64,000 bases of DNA from JAVBME01 sp031552765 (GCA_031552765.1 JAVBME010000006.1:24431-88430); one strand, 5' to 3'; positions 24,224 through 32,750 are shown, counted from the stretch's first letter. Translations and numbers: made by a program. Notes: a model not told the origin generated them from the letters alone.

Positions 24224-25858
24224 ATGTTTTGCTACCAATGTGAACAGACAGCAAGGGGGACAGGCTGTGACATGGCCCAGGGCGTGTGCGGGAAAACCGC
24301 TACCACCGCCGATTTGCAGGACGTAGTCTTTTATCTGGCGCAGGGAATTTCCATGTATGCTCACAAGGCCGGCTTACTGGGCCGGCAGGATGAGGCCATT
24401 GACCGTGCGGTAGTTGAGGCGCTTTTTACTACCGTGACCAATGTGAATTTCGATGAAGACAGGTTGTATGAAGAAATAAAAGCACTGCTCAAAGTACGGG
24501 ACGAGGCTAAAAAACTCTACCAGGAAGCAGCTAAGGGCGCGGCGGAAGAACTTTCCGGTCCGGCTACCTGGCAGCCTGGAGCCAGTAAAGAAGAGGTATT
24601 GAAAACCGCCGCCACTATCGGCATTCCGGCCCGCCGGGAAAAAGATGGGGGAACAGCCACCAGCCTGAAAGAAATCACTGCCTACGGTCTTAAAGGCATG
24701 GCTGCGTATCTCGACCATGCAATGGTGCTCGGTCTTTACGACAAGGATATCTGCCTTTTCATGCATAAGGCTTTAGCTGATATGGCCGGAGAAATGGAAG
24801 TTTCTGACCTTATCGCCCTCGCCCTTAAGACTGGCGAAGAGAATATCAAGACCATGGCTTTGCTCGATCTGGCCAACACTACGGCTTATGGTCATCCTGA
24901 ACCTACAAATGTCTTGGTAACAGCGAAAAAAGGTAAAGCCATACTGGTGTCCGGCCATGACCTGAAAGACCTGAAAATGTTGCTCGAGCAGACTGAAGGC
25001 AAAGGCGTAAACATATATACCCATGGCGAAATGCTGCCGGCCAACGCCTATCCGGAACTGAAAAAATATGCGCACTTGGCGGGCAATTACGGCGGCGCCT
25101 GGCAAGACCAGCAAAAAGAATTTGCCGCTTTCCCCGGCGCTATACTTATGACTACGAACTGCATACAAAAACCGGCCGACAATTATAAAGGCCGCCTCTT
25201 TACCAGCGGCCTTGTGGCCTGGCCGGGAGTGCGGCACATAGCGGACGGCAATTTCGCGCCGGTTATCGAAGCGGCGCTGGCGGCGGAAGGTTTTCCGGCT
25301 GACGAAGTGGAAAAACGCATAACAATCGGTTTTGCCAGGAATGCCGTACTTAGCGCCGCCGGTACGGTGGTAGATCTTGTGAAAAAAGGAAAAATCCGGC
25401 GCTTCTTCCTGGTTGGCGGCTGCGACGGCGCGAAAAGCGGACGTAACTACTACACCGATTTTGCTATGGCCGTACCGAAAGATTGCGTTATCATGACCTT
25501 GGCCTGCGGCAAATACCGCTTTAACAAGCTAGAATTTGGCGATATCGAAGGCTTGCCGCGCCTCTTGGATGTAGGACAGTGCAATGACGCCTATTCGGCT
25601 ATTGTTGTAGCCGGCGCCCTGGCCGAGGCTTTTGGCACGGACGTCAACGGCCTGCCGCTGTCGCTGGTCCTTTCCTGGTACGAACAAAAAGCGGTCGTCA
25701 TACTCCTTTCGCTCTTGCACCTCGGCATAAAAAATATCCGCATCGGCCCAAGCCTGCCGGCTTTTATCACGCCGGAAGTACTCGACGTGCTGGTGAAAAA
25801 CTTCAATATCATGCCGATAACGACCCCGGAAGAGGACCTCAAAGCCATACTCGGCTAA
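24224..25858 (+). CDS. hcp: hybrid cluster protein (hydroxylamine/NO reductase) Hcp
   Basis: A 544-residue cytoplasmic iron-sulfur enzyme protecting against nitrosative stress; Hcp reduces hydroxylamine and NO in vitro. The N-terminal CYQCEQTARGTGCD and GVCGKTA supply the four Cys of the first cubane. The hybrid cluster ligands are visible as HGEMLPANAYPELKKY, TTNCIQKP, LVGGCDGAKSGRNYYTDF and TLACGKYRFNKLEFG, followed by RLLDVGQCNDAYSA. It has the full length of the class without an Hcr partner next to it. It is preceded by AAAGGGGGAGAAA and divergent from the Crp-like regulator. Confidence 0.96.
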   Translation: MFCYQCEQTARGTGCDMAQGVCGKTATTADLQDVVFYLAQGISMYAHKAGLLGRQDEAIDRAVVEALFTTVTNVNFDEDRLYEEIKALLKVRDEAKKLYQEAAKGAAEELSGPATWQPGASKEEVLKTAATIGIPARREKDGGTATSLKEITAYGLKGMAAYLDHAMVLGLYDKDICLFMHKALADMAGEMEVSDLIALALKTGEENIKTMALLDLANTTAYGHPEPTNVLVTAKKGKAILVSGHDLKDLKMLLEQTEGKGVNIYTHGEMLPANAYPELKKYAHLAGNYGGAWQDQQKEFAAFPGAILMTTNCIQKPADNYKGRLFTSGLVAWPGVRHIADGNFAPVIEAALAAEGFPADEVEKRITIGFARNAVLSAAGTVVDLVKKGKIRRFFLVGGCDGAKSGRNYYTDFAMAVPKDCVIMTLACGKYRFNKLEFGDIEGLPRLLDVGQCNDAYSAIVVAGALAEAFGTDVNGLPLSLVLSWYEQKAVVILLSLLHLGIKNIRIGPSLPAFITPEVLDVLVKNFNIMPITTPEEDLKAILG

Positions 25859-25861
25859 AAA

Positions 25862-25899
25862 ATGCGCCCTGTCCCTAAATGAGGGAAGGGCGCATACAT
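25862..25899 (+). terminator. terminator after hcp
   Basis: A nested hairpin (ATGCGCCCT / AGGGCGCAT with an inner TCCCT / AGGGA), immediately after the hcp stop codon and followed by ACATTTTAC. Confidence 0.85.
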
Positions 25900-25961
25900 T
25901 TTACAAACAAGCCAAAAAGTATTATGCTTAGTACAATGAAAATATGTGAGGGGTGTTTCCG

Positions 25962-26432
25962 GTGATAATAGAAACCAGGGAAAAATTAGAGGAGATCATT
26001 CCTTACCTGCCGCTGCGCCTGGGCAAGGCGCTGGCTTACTTGCGCGATACCGATTTTAGCAAGGTGGAAGACGGAGAATACGAAATAGACGGTCGGGACG
26101 TATACGCGAAAATACGCAATGCCAAGACCAAAAGTAAAAAAGAAAACAAACCCGAAACGCATATAAAATATATAGACGTGCAGTACATGATCAGCGGTGA
26201 AGAAATAATCGCCTGTGCGTCCAAAAGTAAACAAAAACATGTAGTGGCAGAGGAGGATATCCCGGAAGACTGCATTTTTTATGAGGATTGCCCGGATGAG
26301 GTGGATTATCTTATGAAAGCCGGACAGTTGATGGTGATCTTTCCCTGGGAGGTGCACAGAGGCAGCTGCCATGTGGATGGCAAAGAAGGAGATATAAGAA
26401 AAGCGGTAGTAAAAGTGAGAGTTAGTAGATAA
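25962..26432 (+). CDS. YhcH/YjgK/YiaL-family cupin-like protein
   Basis: A 156-residue protein if read from the GTG 6-7 bases after GAGGGGTG (a GTG nine bases earlier is the longer alternative). It has the DUF386/YhcH fold: DGEYEIDGRDVYAKIR, THIKYIDVQYMISGEEII, MVIFPWEVHRGSC. Family members are linked to sialic acid and other sugar catabolism (possible epimerase or isomerase), though no sugar genes are nearby. It is a single gene. Confidence 0.87.
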   Translation: MIIETREKLEEIIPYLPLRLGKALAYLRDTDFSKVEDGEYEIDGRDVYAKIRNAKTKSKKENKPETHIKYIDVQYMISGEEIIACASKSKQKHVVAEEDIPEDCIFYEDCPDEVDYLMKAGQLMVIFPWEVHRGSCHVDGKEGDIRKAVVKVRVSR

Positions 26433-26620
26433 TAATTAGATTAAGGTTCGTAAGGGTTCCTTTCTGGAATACCTCTGTATTTCTTTCCAAGGACTAGACA
26501 CTGACCCTTCCCTACAGGCTTTTCTAGCAGACGCAGGGAGCGGCAAAGGCCGCAACTATGCGGTCACTATGCCGGTCATCAAAAAATGACCGGCGAACAT
26601 TATTAATTTAGGAAAAAAAC
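26433..26620. other. gene-free stretch upstream of the tRNA cluster
   Basis: No coding region or known RNA was recognised. It holds a small hairpin at about 26572-26594 (GCCGGTCAT / ATGACCGGC) and, from 26603 to 26640, an A/T-rich inverted repeat (TTAATTTAG / CTAAATTAA with internal A7/T7) that overlaps the tRNA promoter. Confidence 0.5.
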
Positions 26621-26649
26621 TTGCTTTTTTTCTAAATTAACCGTATAAT
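26621..26649 (+). promoter_or_regulatory. sigma-70 type promoter for the tRNA-Asn/Glu genes
   Basis: TTGCTT, a 17-base spacer, and a perfect TATAAT; the tRNA-Asn begins 22 bases after the -10 box. Confidence 0.8.
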
Positions 26650-26670
26650 AATCTTCGTCAGCTTTTACAT

Positions 26671-26745
26671 TCCTCGATAGCTCAATGGTAGAGCACTCGG
26701 CTGTTAACCGAGTTGTTGCAGGTTCGAGTCCTGCTCGAGGAGCCA
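26671..26745 (+). tRNA. tRNA-Asn (anticodon GTT)
   Basis: The acceptor stem TCCTCGA pairs with TCGAGGA, the D-loop AGCTCAATGGTAGAGC and T-arm GGTTCGAGTCC are canonical, and the anticodon loop CTGTTAACC gives GTT. The CCA is encoded in the gene. Confidence 0.97.
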
Positions 26746-26749
26746 TAAT

Positions 26750-26824
26750 GGCCCGTTGGTCAAGCGGTTAAGACACCGCCCTTTCACGGCGGTATCGGGG
26801 GTTCGATTCCCCCACGGGTCACCA
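26750..26824 (+). tRNA. tRNA-Glu (anticodon TTC)
   Basis: The acceptor GGCCCGT pairs with ACGGGTC, the anticodon loop CCTTTCACG gives TTC, the T-loop is GGTTCGATTCC, and CCA is encoded. It begins four bases after the tRNA-Asn CCA, so the two are co-transcribed. Confidence 0.97.
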
Positions 26825-26863
26825 AATAGCAGTAGTGCCGGATAAGTGTTCGCATATGTCTCT

Positions 26864-26985
26864 GGAGGCCGGAAAAAAGGCGTTAGAGACTAGGCGCAGC
26901 GAGGCTTTTGCAGCGAAATGTACTGTTGGTACATGAGCAAAAAACGTAGCTGCAACGAAGTATATGACGCCTTATCTCCGGTCTC
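26864..26985 (-). repeat. dispersed imperfect hairpin repeat, family A, copy 1
   Basis: A long imperfect inverted repeat of about 120 bases lying between two tRNA genes, with outer arms like CCGGAAAAAAGGCG / CGCCTTATCTCCGG and a central TGTAC-TGTTG-GTACA palindrome at 26919-26933. The minus strand aligns with copies at 60160-60262 and 60318-60412 and with a partial copy near 63825, sharing blocks such as GTTGC..CTACGTTT..TTGCTC..TGT and AAGCCTC.CT..GCCTAG. It carries no ORF. Confidence 0.8.
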
Positions 26986-26989
26986 ATAA

Positions 26990-27065
<76 letters not shown>

Positions 27066-27224
27066 CTAAAAATGAAGTTCCGGTTTTGGCCGGGGCTTTT
27101 TTATTGTAAAGAAAGCCCCCTCACCTAAAGAAATTAGCATATTTGTTTGCTGTTTGAGCTGTTCTTTTTTTGCAGTCGGCATGTTATAATCTACTTATCA
27201 AAAATAAAAGGGGGCTTGTCAAAA

Positions 27225-27917
27225 GTGAAAAAAATCAGTGCTATTTTAAGCGGTATCATGCTTTTGGCGGTATTGGCCGTATGTGGCGGCACAGCAGAAG
27301 CGACTGCGCTAGTCAAACACAAGATTATACGCGAAGGCGAAAAAATAACGGTCTTTATCCCCAGCGTGAGCGAGGGCGGCGATAAAGCGGCCCAGGATAA
27401 ACTAAATACCCTTATGGCAAACAGCATCCAGGGCAGGCTGGCTGAATTTAAAAAAAGCATTACTGATAAAGATGTACCGCAGGAAGTAAGAGATCGCAAC
27501 TCTTTTTATTCCGGTTACGCTGTTAAGTACAATAAGTACAACCTTTTTAGTATAGTCGTGGCCGGCGCCCAGTATACAGGCGGAGCCCATGGCATATACT
27601 GGAAAGACAGCTGGACGATGGATCTCAATAGCGGCAAGCTTTATACTCTACCGGAACTATTTCTCCCGCTCAGCAACTATAAAAATATCATCGACAATGA
27701 AATAAATAAGCAGATCAAAGAACGCGGCTGGGAACAAGACGTAAAATTTCCCGGCGTGGACGCGCAGACGAAATTCTACATAACCGAAGAGATGCTGGTG
27801 GTTTATTACCTGCCCTATGAAATAGCGCCTTATGTAATAGGCATGCCGGAATTTTACATTCCCATAAAATCACTGTATGGCCTTTTCACAGACAAAGTGG
27901 ATATACGCCCTATATAA
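27225..27917 (+). CDS. exported DUF3298-type protein
   Basis: A 230-residue exported protein. The GTG at 27225 is chosen because it follows AAGGGGG and starts a basic signal peptide (MKKISAILSGIMLLAVLAV). The upstream ATG at 27147 gives a non-signal-like extension. The C-terminal half, GAQYTGGAHGIYWKDSWTMD and LYTLPELF, is the DUF3298 domain (RsiV-like beta domain that in Gram-positives binds lysozyme). There is no transmembrane anti-sigma part here. Two related lipoproteins lie at 46830-49103. Confidence 0.85.
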   Translation: MKKISAILSGIMLLAVLAVCGGTAEATALVKHKIIREGEKITVFIPSVSEGGDKAAQDKLNTLMANSIQGRLAEFKKSITDKDVPQEVRDRNSFYSGYAVKYNKYNLFSIVVAGAQYTGGAHGIYWKDSWTMDLNSGKLYTLPELFLPLSNYKNIIDNEINKQIKERGWEQDVKFPGVDAQTKFYITEEMLVVYYLPYEIAPYVIGMPEFYIPIKSLYGLFTDKVDIRPI

Positions 27918-27933
27918 GTAAACTCTATACATA

Positions 27934-27965
27934 AAAACAAGCTCTGTTAACAGGGCTTGTTTTTT
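27934..27965 (+). terminator. bidirectional terminator
   Basis: The stem AACAAGC-T-CTGTT / AACAG-G-GCTTGTT with T/A runs on both sides, between the DUF3298 gene and hydF. Confidence 0.9.
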
Positions 27966-27974
27966 ACTTAGCGA

Positions 27975-29165
27975 TTAAAAAGCGATTTTGTCAAGTATGC
28001 CGGTGGTGTGGGCGAGAAAGATGCCATAGTTGCAAATGTGCGTTTGCTGCGCTGCAGCTTGTGACATACGAGCGAGCATGTAGCGGCGGTTGAACATACA
28101 GGCGCCGCAGTGGATGATGAGGTCGTAGGCGGCTAGGTCGGCGGGAAAGTCGTTGCCGCTTACGATATCTATCTTGATATTTTGCCCAAAGCGCTTTTTT
28201 AAGATGGCCGGTATCTTTTCCCGGCCGATGTCTTCAGTCAGCGGGGCGTGCGTACAGGCTTCGGCGATGAGTACGCGGGAGCCGGCAGTCAGGCCGTCTA
28301 TCGCTTTTGCTCCCTTGATAAATTGCTCGATATCGCCTTTAGACGCGGCCATCAGCACGGAAAAAGAAGTAAGGCGGCTGGAGGGCGGTTTTTTTTCGTA
28401 AACCTCTCCAAATACCTGGGAGTCGGTGATTATCAGCTTAGGAGCGGGTATTGTTTGTAGCATACCGTCAAGGCTATCGGCAGTGCAACAAAAAACCAGG
28501 CATTTTTTATCTAGCAGCTCTCTGATTGTTTGCACTTGTGGCAGGATGAGCCGCCCTTTGGGCGCCTGGAGATCCTGAGGCATGACGAGTAAGGCAGTAT
28601 CGCCGGCTTCAACCAGCCCGTCGGTTAGCCCGCGCTGGTCGTAATCGTCCGGTATGCTGCGGGTTATGGCGGCGATAAGTTCTTTTATGCCGCTTTTGTT
28701 TTGCGCGCTGACTACGACCGGTTGCTGTCCGGTCAAGGATTTGATATTTTCTTTTAATGATTCGATATTTTCTAGATTATCAGCCTTATTTATGACCGTG
28801 ACCAGCTTGGTCTTGGTTTTATTTATATCCTTCAGCCATTCCAGTTCCATGTCCGGCTGGTCTACGAATACAAACAGCGCAATGTCCGAGCGGCTGAGCG
28901 CTTCGCGCGTCCGCTCCACCCTTAGGCCGCCCAGTTTGCCCACATCGTCGAGCCCGGCGGTGTCGATGAGGACGACCGGACCAATACAATGTATTTCCAT
29001 GGATTTATAGACCGGGTCGGTGGTCGTGCCGGCTACTTCTGACACAAGGGCGGTATTGTGGCCGGTGATGGCATTAATGAGTGAAGATTTGCCGTTGTTG
29101 CGTTTGCCGAATATGCCGATATGCAGTCGGTTAGCGCGCGGAGTTTCGTTGAGGCTGTTAGTCAT
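27975..29165 (-). CDS. hydF: [FeFe]-hydrogenase maturation GTPase HydF
   Basis: A 396-residue scaffold that holds the 2Fe subcluster precursor and passes it to HydA. The N-terminal GTPase has GKRNNGKSSLINA (P-loop), DTAGLDD (G3) and NKAD (G4). The C-terminal cluster-binding motif is seen as EACTHAPL (C-x-H) and IIHCGACMFNR (HCxxC), as expected. It ends the four-gene unit, 14 bp after hydG. Confidence 0.96.
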   Translation of the reverse strand: MTNSLNETPRANRLHIGIFGKRNNGKSSLINAITGHNTALVSEVAGTTTDPVYKSMEIHCIGPVVLIDTAGLDDVGKLGGLRVERTREALSRSDIALFVFVDQPDMELEWLKDINKTKTKLVTVINKADNLENIESLKENIKSLTGQQPVVVSAQNKSGIKELIAAITRSIPDDYDQRGLTDGLVEAGDTALLVMPQDLQAPKGRLILPQVQTIRELLDKKCLVFCCTADSLDGMLQTIPAPKLIITDSQVFGEVYEKKPPSSRLTSFSVLMAASKGDIEQFIKGAKAIDGLTAGSRVLIAEACTHAPLTEDIGREKIPAILKKRFGQNIKIDIVSGNDFPADLAAYDLIIHCGACMFNRRYMLARMSQAAAQQTHICNYGIFLAHTTGILDKIAF

Positions 29166-29179
29166 TGTCGCCCTCCTTC

Positions 29180-30598
29180 TTAAAACCTAAAGTCGCGTTG
29201 TCCGGCTTCCATATCGGTGATATGCCGGCGGGCAATTTCTCTTACTTTAAGATGGGGTATTTTTTCCAATTCGGACAGGATCATTTTTTCGCCTTGTGCC
29301 TGTGTTTCTGCCGAGGCATAGTCTTCCAGGTATTCTTTTAGCGTCATCAAAGCGTTGGGCTGGCAGCAGTTGGCGATCTGCCCTGACTTTACGAGGCTCA
29401 TGAAGCGGTCGCCAGTGCGCCCTTCACGGTAGCAGGCCGTACAAAAACTGGGGATATAGCCAAGCGATATCAGCCAATCTACCACTTCGTCCAAAGTGCG
29501 CGTATCGCTTACTTCAAACTGGGCGGAATTTTCCTCTATACTTTCTTTTTTTATATAACCGCCTACGCTAGTACGCGAGCCGCCGCTGATCTGCGATATG
29601 CCGAGGTCAAGAACTTTTTCGCGGGTTTCCTGCGATTCACGCGTCGAGACGATCATGCCGGCGTAAGGCGCGGCAATACGCAATAAAGCCACGATTTTAG
29701 CGAAAATTTCATCCGGGACAGCGTTGGAAAAACTCTCGAGCGCTACATCGTCCGCGGGGCGTATCCTCGGGACGCTGATAGTATGCGGCCCGACGCCGGT
29801 TGTTGCCTCGAGGTGCTCGGCATGCATCAGCAGGCCGACAAAATCATAGCGGTACAAGGACAGGCCAAACAGTACACCGATGCCTACATCGTCTATGCCG
29901 GCCTCCATGGCGCGGTCCATAGCTTCCGTATGGTAGGCGTAGTCATGTTTGGGGCCGGTGGGGTGCAGCTCTTCATAGTGTTTTTTGTTGTAGGTCTCCT
30001 GAAACAGTATATAAGTGCCGATGCCAGCTTCATGCAATTTACGGTAGTTTTCCACCGTGGTGGCGGCGATATTGACATTGACGCGGCGGATAGCCCCGTT
30101 TTTATGCTTGGTATCGTAGATGGTCTTGATGCTCTCGAGGACATATTCGATAGGATTGTTTACCGGGTCTTCGCCAGTCTCGAGCGCCAGACGCTTGTGT
30201 CCCATGTCCTGGAGGGCGATGGTTTCGGCGCGGATCTCTTCCTGGCTGAGCTTTTTGCGCCTGATGCTCTTGTTGCTGTGATGATAGGGGCAGTAAGTGC
30301 AGCCGTTGACGCAGTAATTAGAAAGATAAAGCGGCGCGAACATAACGATGCGGTTGCCGTAGAACTTTTCTTTGATGCGTTTAGCGAGCGCAAACATTTT
30401 TTGATTTAGGTCTTCCTGATCGCAGGCCAGCAGTACCGCCGCTTCGCGATGGCTAAGTCCTTTGCAGTCTTCGGCGCGCTCGATCAAGCTTTCGATCAGC
30501 GCCCGGTCGGATTTATTCTCTTCGGCATAGTCCAGAGTATCCCTGATCTCGCGGTCGTCGATGAATTCCTCCGCTTTTTTGCTAAGAACATTATACAT
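29180..30598 (-). CDS. hydG: HydG, tyrosine lyase producing CO and CN for the H-cluster
   Basis: A 472-residue radical SAM enzyme that splits tyrosine to p-cresol and an Fe(CO)2(CN)-cysteine synthon. The radical SAM motif NYCVNGCTYCPYHH (CxxxCxxC) is near residue 95, and the C-terminal auxiliary cluster motif FCTACYREG ... CCQPNA is near residue 395-420. The length matches ThiH/HydG. It lies 13 bp downstream of hydE, with AAGGAGG before the ATG. Confidence 0.97.
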   Translation of the reverse strand: MYNVLSKKAEEFIDDREIRDTLDYAEENKSDRALIESLIERAEDCKGLSHREAAVLLACDQEDLNQKMFALAKRIKEKFYGNRIVMFAPLYLSNYCVNGCTYCPYHHSNKSIRRKKLSQEEIRAETIALQDMGHKRLALETGEDPVNNPIEYVLESIKTIYDTKHKNGAIRRVNVNIAATTVENYRKLHEAGIGTYILFQETYNKKHYEELHPTGPKHDYAYHTEAMDRAMEAGIDDVGIGVLFGLSLYRYDFVGLLMHAEHLEATTGVGPHTISVPRIRPADDVALESFSNAVPDEIFAKIVALLRIAAPYAGMIVSTRESQETREKVLDLGISQISGGSRTSVGGYIKKESIEENSAQFEVSDTRTLDEVVDWLISLGYIPSFCTACYREGRTGDRFMSLVKSGQIANCCQPNALMTLKEYLEDYASAETQAQGEKMILSELEKIPHLKVREIARRHITDMEAGQRDFRF

Positions 30599-30611
30599 GG
30601 CAAATCCTCCT

Positions 30612-31655
30612 TCAAACGGCTGGCCGCCAGTCGCCGCGGCCGACGGTTATTTTGTAACCGATGCTTCCCAATTTATCTTTTAGCAATTTCATGCCCTCGG
30701 CAGACTCGTCGCCGGTATACAGCTTGTTGTCGTACAGGCTGTATTTGCCGCGCTGTTCGGCTGGGGAAAGATTGGGCATGACTACATTGGCGCCGGCTAA
30801 TATGCCTCGTTCCCTTCCCGCAGGGTGTATACTGCCGAGCGCGGTGGTGGCCGGCAGGAGCAGGCGGGGCGAGAGCAGGCGCAGGATGGCGATTATCAGT
30901 AGTGTCTTGTCTAAAGAAGCAGACGAAAAGCCGCTGAACGGCGTATCCTTGTGCCGGATGAACGGGCCGACGCCTACCATGTGCGGTTGAAACTTCTGGA
31001 TCAGGGCCAGGTCTGCGGCGATGCAGGCCTCCGTCTGGTAGGGAGAGCCGACCATAAAGCCCATGCCTACCTGGTAGCCGATATCTTTTAAAATAGAGAG
31101 GCAATTGAGCCGTGGGGCAAGCTGCATGCCTGGCGGGTGCAGTTTTTCATAATGCGTAGCGTCAGCCGTCTCATGCCGCAAGAGATAACGGTCGGCGCCG
31201 GCGTCGAACCAGGCCTGGTATTCTTTGCAGCTTCTCTCGCCCAGCGACAGGGTGATGGCGCAGTCAGGATGGCGCTCTTTTATCGCGCGGACGACGCTGC
31301 TGATGTCCTCGCTGCTAAAACCGGGGTCTTCGCCGCCCTGCAGTACGAAAGTACGAAAGCCAAGGGCGTGGCCGCGCGCGCAACAATCCAGGATCTCTTC
31401 CTGCGACAGCCGGTAGCGTTCGGCCTGGCTGTTACCGGCGCGGATACCGCAGTAGTAGCAATTGTTTTTGCAATAACTGCTTATTTCGATCAGGCCGCGT
31501 ACATATACTTTATTGCCAAATTCACGCCGGCGCACTTTTGCGGCGCGGGCAAAGAGGTAATCTGTGACACTTTTGTCGCGACAGTCCAATAGGCTTAGAT
31601 ATTCCTCTGTCGCCAGCCGACGCTCTGATTCCAGTTTGTCAATCAGCGTTTTCAT
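30612..31655 (-). CDS. hydE: HydE, radical SAM maturase of the [FeFe]-hydrogenase
   Basis: A 347-residue radical SAM protein acting on the HydG-derived iron complex. The motif SSYCKNNCYYCGIRAGN gives CxxxCxxC, and LSLGERSCKEYQAWF and HETADATHYEKLHP are typical of HydE. The ATG at 31655 (MKTLIDKLE) is preferred; an in-frame start six codons earlier also exists. The gene overlaps the upstream TM1266-type gene by about 17 bases. Confidence 0.96.
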   Translation of the reverse strand: MKTLIDKLESERRLATEEYLSLLDCRDKSVTDYLFARAAKVRRREFGNKVYVRGLIEISSYCKNNCYYCGIRAGNSQAERYRLSQEEILDCCARGHALGFRTFVLQGGEDPGFSSEDISSVVRAIKERHPDCAITLSLGERSCKEYQAWFDAGADRYLLRHETADATHYEKLHPPGMQLAPRLNCLSILKDIGYQVGMGFMVGSPYQTEACIAADLALIQKFQPHMVGVGPFIRHKDTPFSGFSSASLDKTLLIIAILRLLSPRLLLPATTALGSIHPAGRERGILAGANVVMPNLSPAEQRGKYSLYDNKLYTGDESAEGMKLLKDKLGSIGYKITVGRGDWRPAV

Positions 31656-31923
31656 TCGCCTTCCCGCCTTCACCGCTTACCTTGGAATATACTGTTTTAC
31701 TAGATATGCCTTTGAGCATGCCTATCTTGCCGGATAGCGAACTGATAACGTCGTGCGGGGCGTCTACTACCAGTGTGATAATATTTATGCCTTTTTGCCG
31801 GTAAGGTATGCCCATGCGGCCGACTACACAGTCGCGGAACTCGTGCAATATTTTGTTGAGCTCCTCTGCTTTCTCCGGATTTTCTACAATAATACCAATT
31901 ACTGCTACACGTGCATTTTCCAT
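31639..31923 (-). CDS. TM1266-type hydrogenase-system putative regulator
   Basis: A 94-residue ACT-like protein (MENARVAVIGIIVENPEKA, then GRMGIPYRQKGINIITLVVD) of the family known as iron-only hydrogenase system regulator, generally placed beside hydE. The ATG at 31923 is set by AAGGGAG 7-9 bases upstream; a TTG start seven codons earlier overlaps that site. It is first in the hyd unit and sits directly after a terminator-like hairpin in the leader. Its regulatory role is a family label rather than proven. Confidence 0.9.
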   Translation of the reverse strand: MENARVAVIGIIVENPEKAEELNKILHEFRDCVVGRMGIPYRQKGINIITLVVDAPHDVISSLSGKIGMLKGISSKTVYSKVSGEGGKANENAD

Positions 31924-32067
31924 TTGAGCAAGCTCCCTTCGCAAATAAAAAGCCCTGTACCGGAAAAAGGGTACAGGGCAATAGAAACTACACTTCTATC
32001 CTATCGCCTTCCTACTCGGGACGCACCCTTGTACACTCAGAACGATTATTGTTTGATAAGTTTTATT
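31924..32067 (-). promoter_or_regulatory. structured 5' leader of the hyd maturation operon, candidate riboswitch or protein-sensed attenuator
   Basis: Between the predicted start near 32067 and the first gene lies a leader of about 145 bases. It contains a small GGG-TGCGT-CCC hairpin, a GATAGAA/TTTCTAT stem, and then the terminator hairpin at 31952-31979. The segment AAGGGTGC near 32022-32029 can pair with the terminator's GTACCCTT, giving a possible antiterminator. It does not match any riboswitch class that I recognise. The element is an inference from layout. Confidence 0.6.
31952..31979 (-). terminator. leader terminator/attenuator before the hyd maturation operon
   Basis: On the minus strand a perfect 10-bp stem (GCCCTGTACC / GGTACAGGGC) is followed by TTTTTATTT and lies only 28 bases before the first start codon, a location typical of transcription attenuators rather than end-of-gene terminators. 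Confidence 0.8.
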
Positions 32068-32073
32068 CATTAA

Positions 32074-32102
32074 ATTATAGTGCTATTGCTCGGAATTGTC
32101 AA
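32074..32102 (-). promoter_or_regulatory. perfect sigma-70 consensus promoter of the hyd operon
   Basis: On the minus strand, TTGACA (32102-32097), a 17-base spacer, and TATAAT (32079-32074): both boxes and the spacing match the consensus exactly. It lies right after the stop of the upstream LUD gene. Confidence 0.9.
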
Positions 32103-32108
32103 TGTTTA

Positions 32109-32750
32109 TTAGTAACCGAGATTTTCGCCGACCAGAAGGATGGTTATATCAGACTGTGACGGCCGCTTGTGCAGTATTGTGGTAGCGTTACAAATGCGCT
32201 TGGGCGACTCGCAGTCCATGCAGATGCCGGTGGTGGTGCAGGGGTTGGGCAGCCCGATGCGTTTGTTGTTGGCCGGCGCCGCCAGGAATTCTATGCGTTC
32301 AAAAGCGGCGTTCACATCGGGAACCACTTTATTGATCCCGGCAATGACCAGTACTTTTTTTGGCCCAAAAATCATAGCGGCCACCCGGTTGCCGGTGCCG
32401 TCTATATTTACCAGTTGCCCGTCCAGAGTTATGGCATTGCTGCTGGTGATAAAAACGTCGGATGTCAGCATCGCCCGCCGGTTGGCTAAAGCTATCTCCG
32501 GCGTTATGCCAGGGCCTTCGCGCTCGATAAGCTTGTTGCCGCGGTGATGCAAAGCTTCCGCCAGGCCGACCTCTTCCAGCGTGACTGAGCCGCCCACGCC
32601 GACCGCGGCGTCAGGCGCTATCAACTCCAAAGCCCGTTTGAGCGCAGCCGCTCTATCAGGCACATACTCAGCCTGGAAACGGTTTTTTTCCAACGCCGCC
32701 ACTACTTTTTTCCCAATAGTTTCATTATGCCAAACCATAGATGCGTCCAT
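32109..32750 (-). CDS. LUD-domain protein (lactate utilisation YkgG/LutC-like family)
   Basis: A 213-residue protein if started at the ATG after GGGAGGGATAGTC, the best-supported start (17 codons shorter than the longest frame). It has the LUD/DUF162 fold: AVGVGGSVTLEEVGLAEAL, VFITSSNAITLDGQLVNIDG, ITSNAI-type loop, and GINKVVPDVNAAFERI. Several Cys in the C-terminal part (NPCTTTGICMDCESPKRIC) could bind an iron-sulfur cluster, an addition seen in a subset of these proteins. The LutA/LutB partners are not adjacent, so lactate oxidation is not certain. Confidence 0.85.
   Translation of the reverse strand: MDASMVWHNETIGKKVVAALEKNRFQAEYVPDRAAALKRALELIAPDAAVGVGGSVTLEEVGLAEALHHRGNKLIEREGPGITPEIALANRRAMLTSDVFITSSNAITLDGQLVNIDGTGNRVAAMIFGPKKVLVIAGINKVVPDVNAAFERIEFLAAPANNKRIGLPNPCTTTGICMDCESPKRICNATTILHKRPSQSDITILLVGENLGY

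Noticed and set aside
26433..26600. Possible small RNA or gene fragment upstream of the tRNA cluster
   Set aside because: The stretch has only weak hairpins and a short frame (GSGKGRNYAVTMPVIKK) with no start site or recognised family.
31924..32067. Known riboswitch (THF, ZTP, NiCo, FMN, SAM, TPP, c-di-GMP) in the hyd leader
   Set aside because: I could not match the conserved core of any of these classes, so the leader is described only as a candidate.
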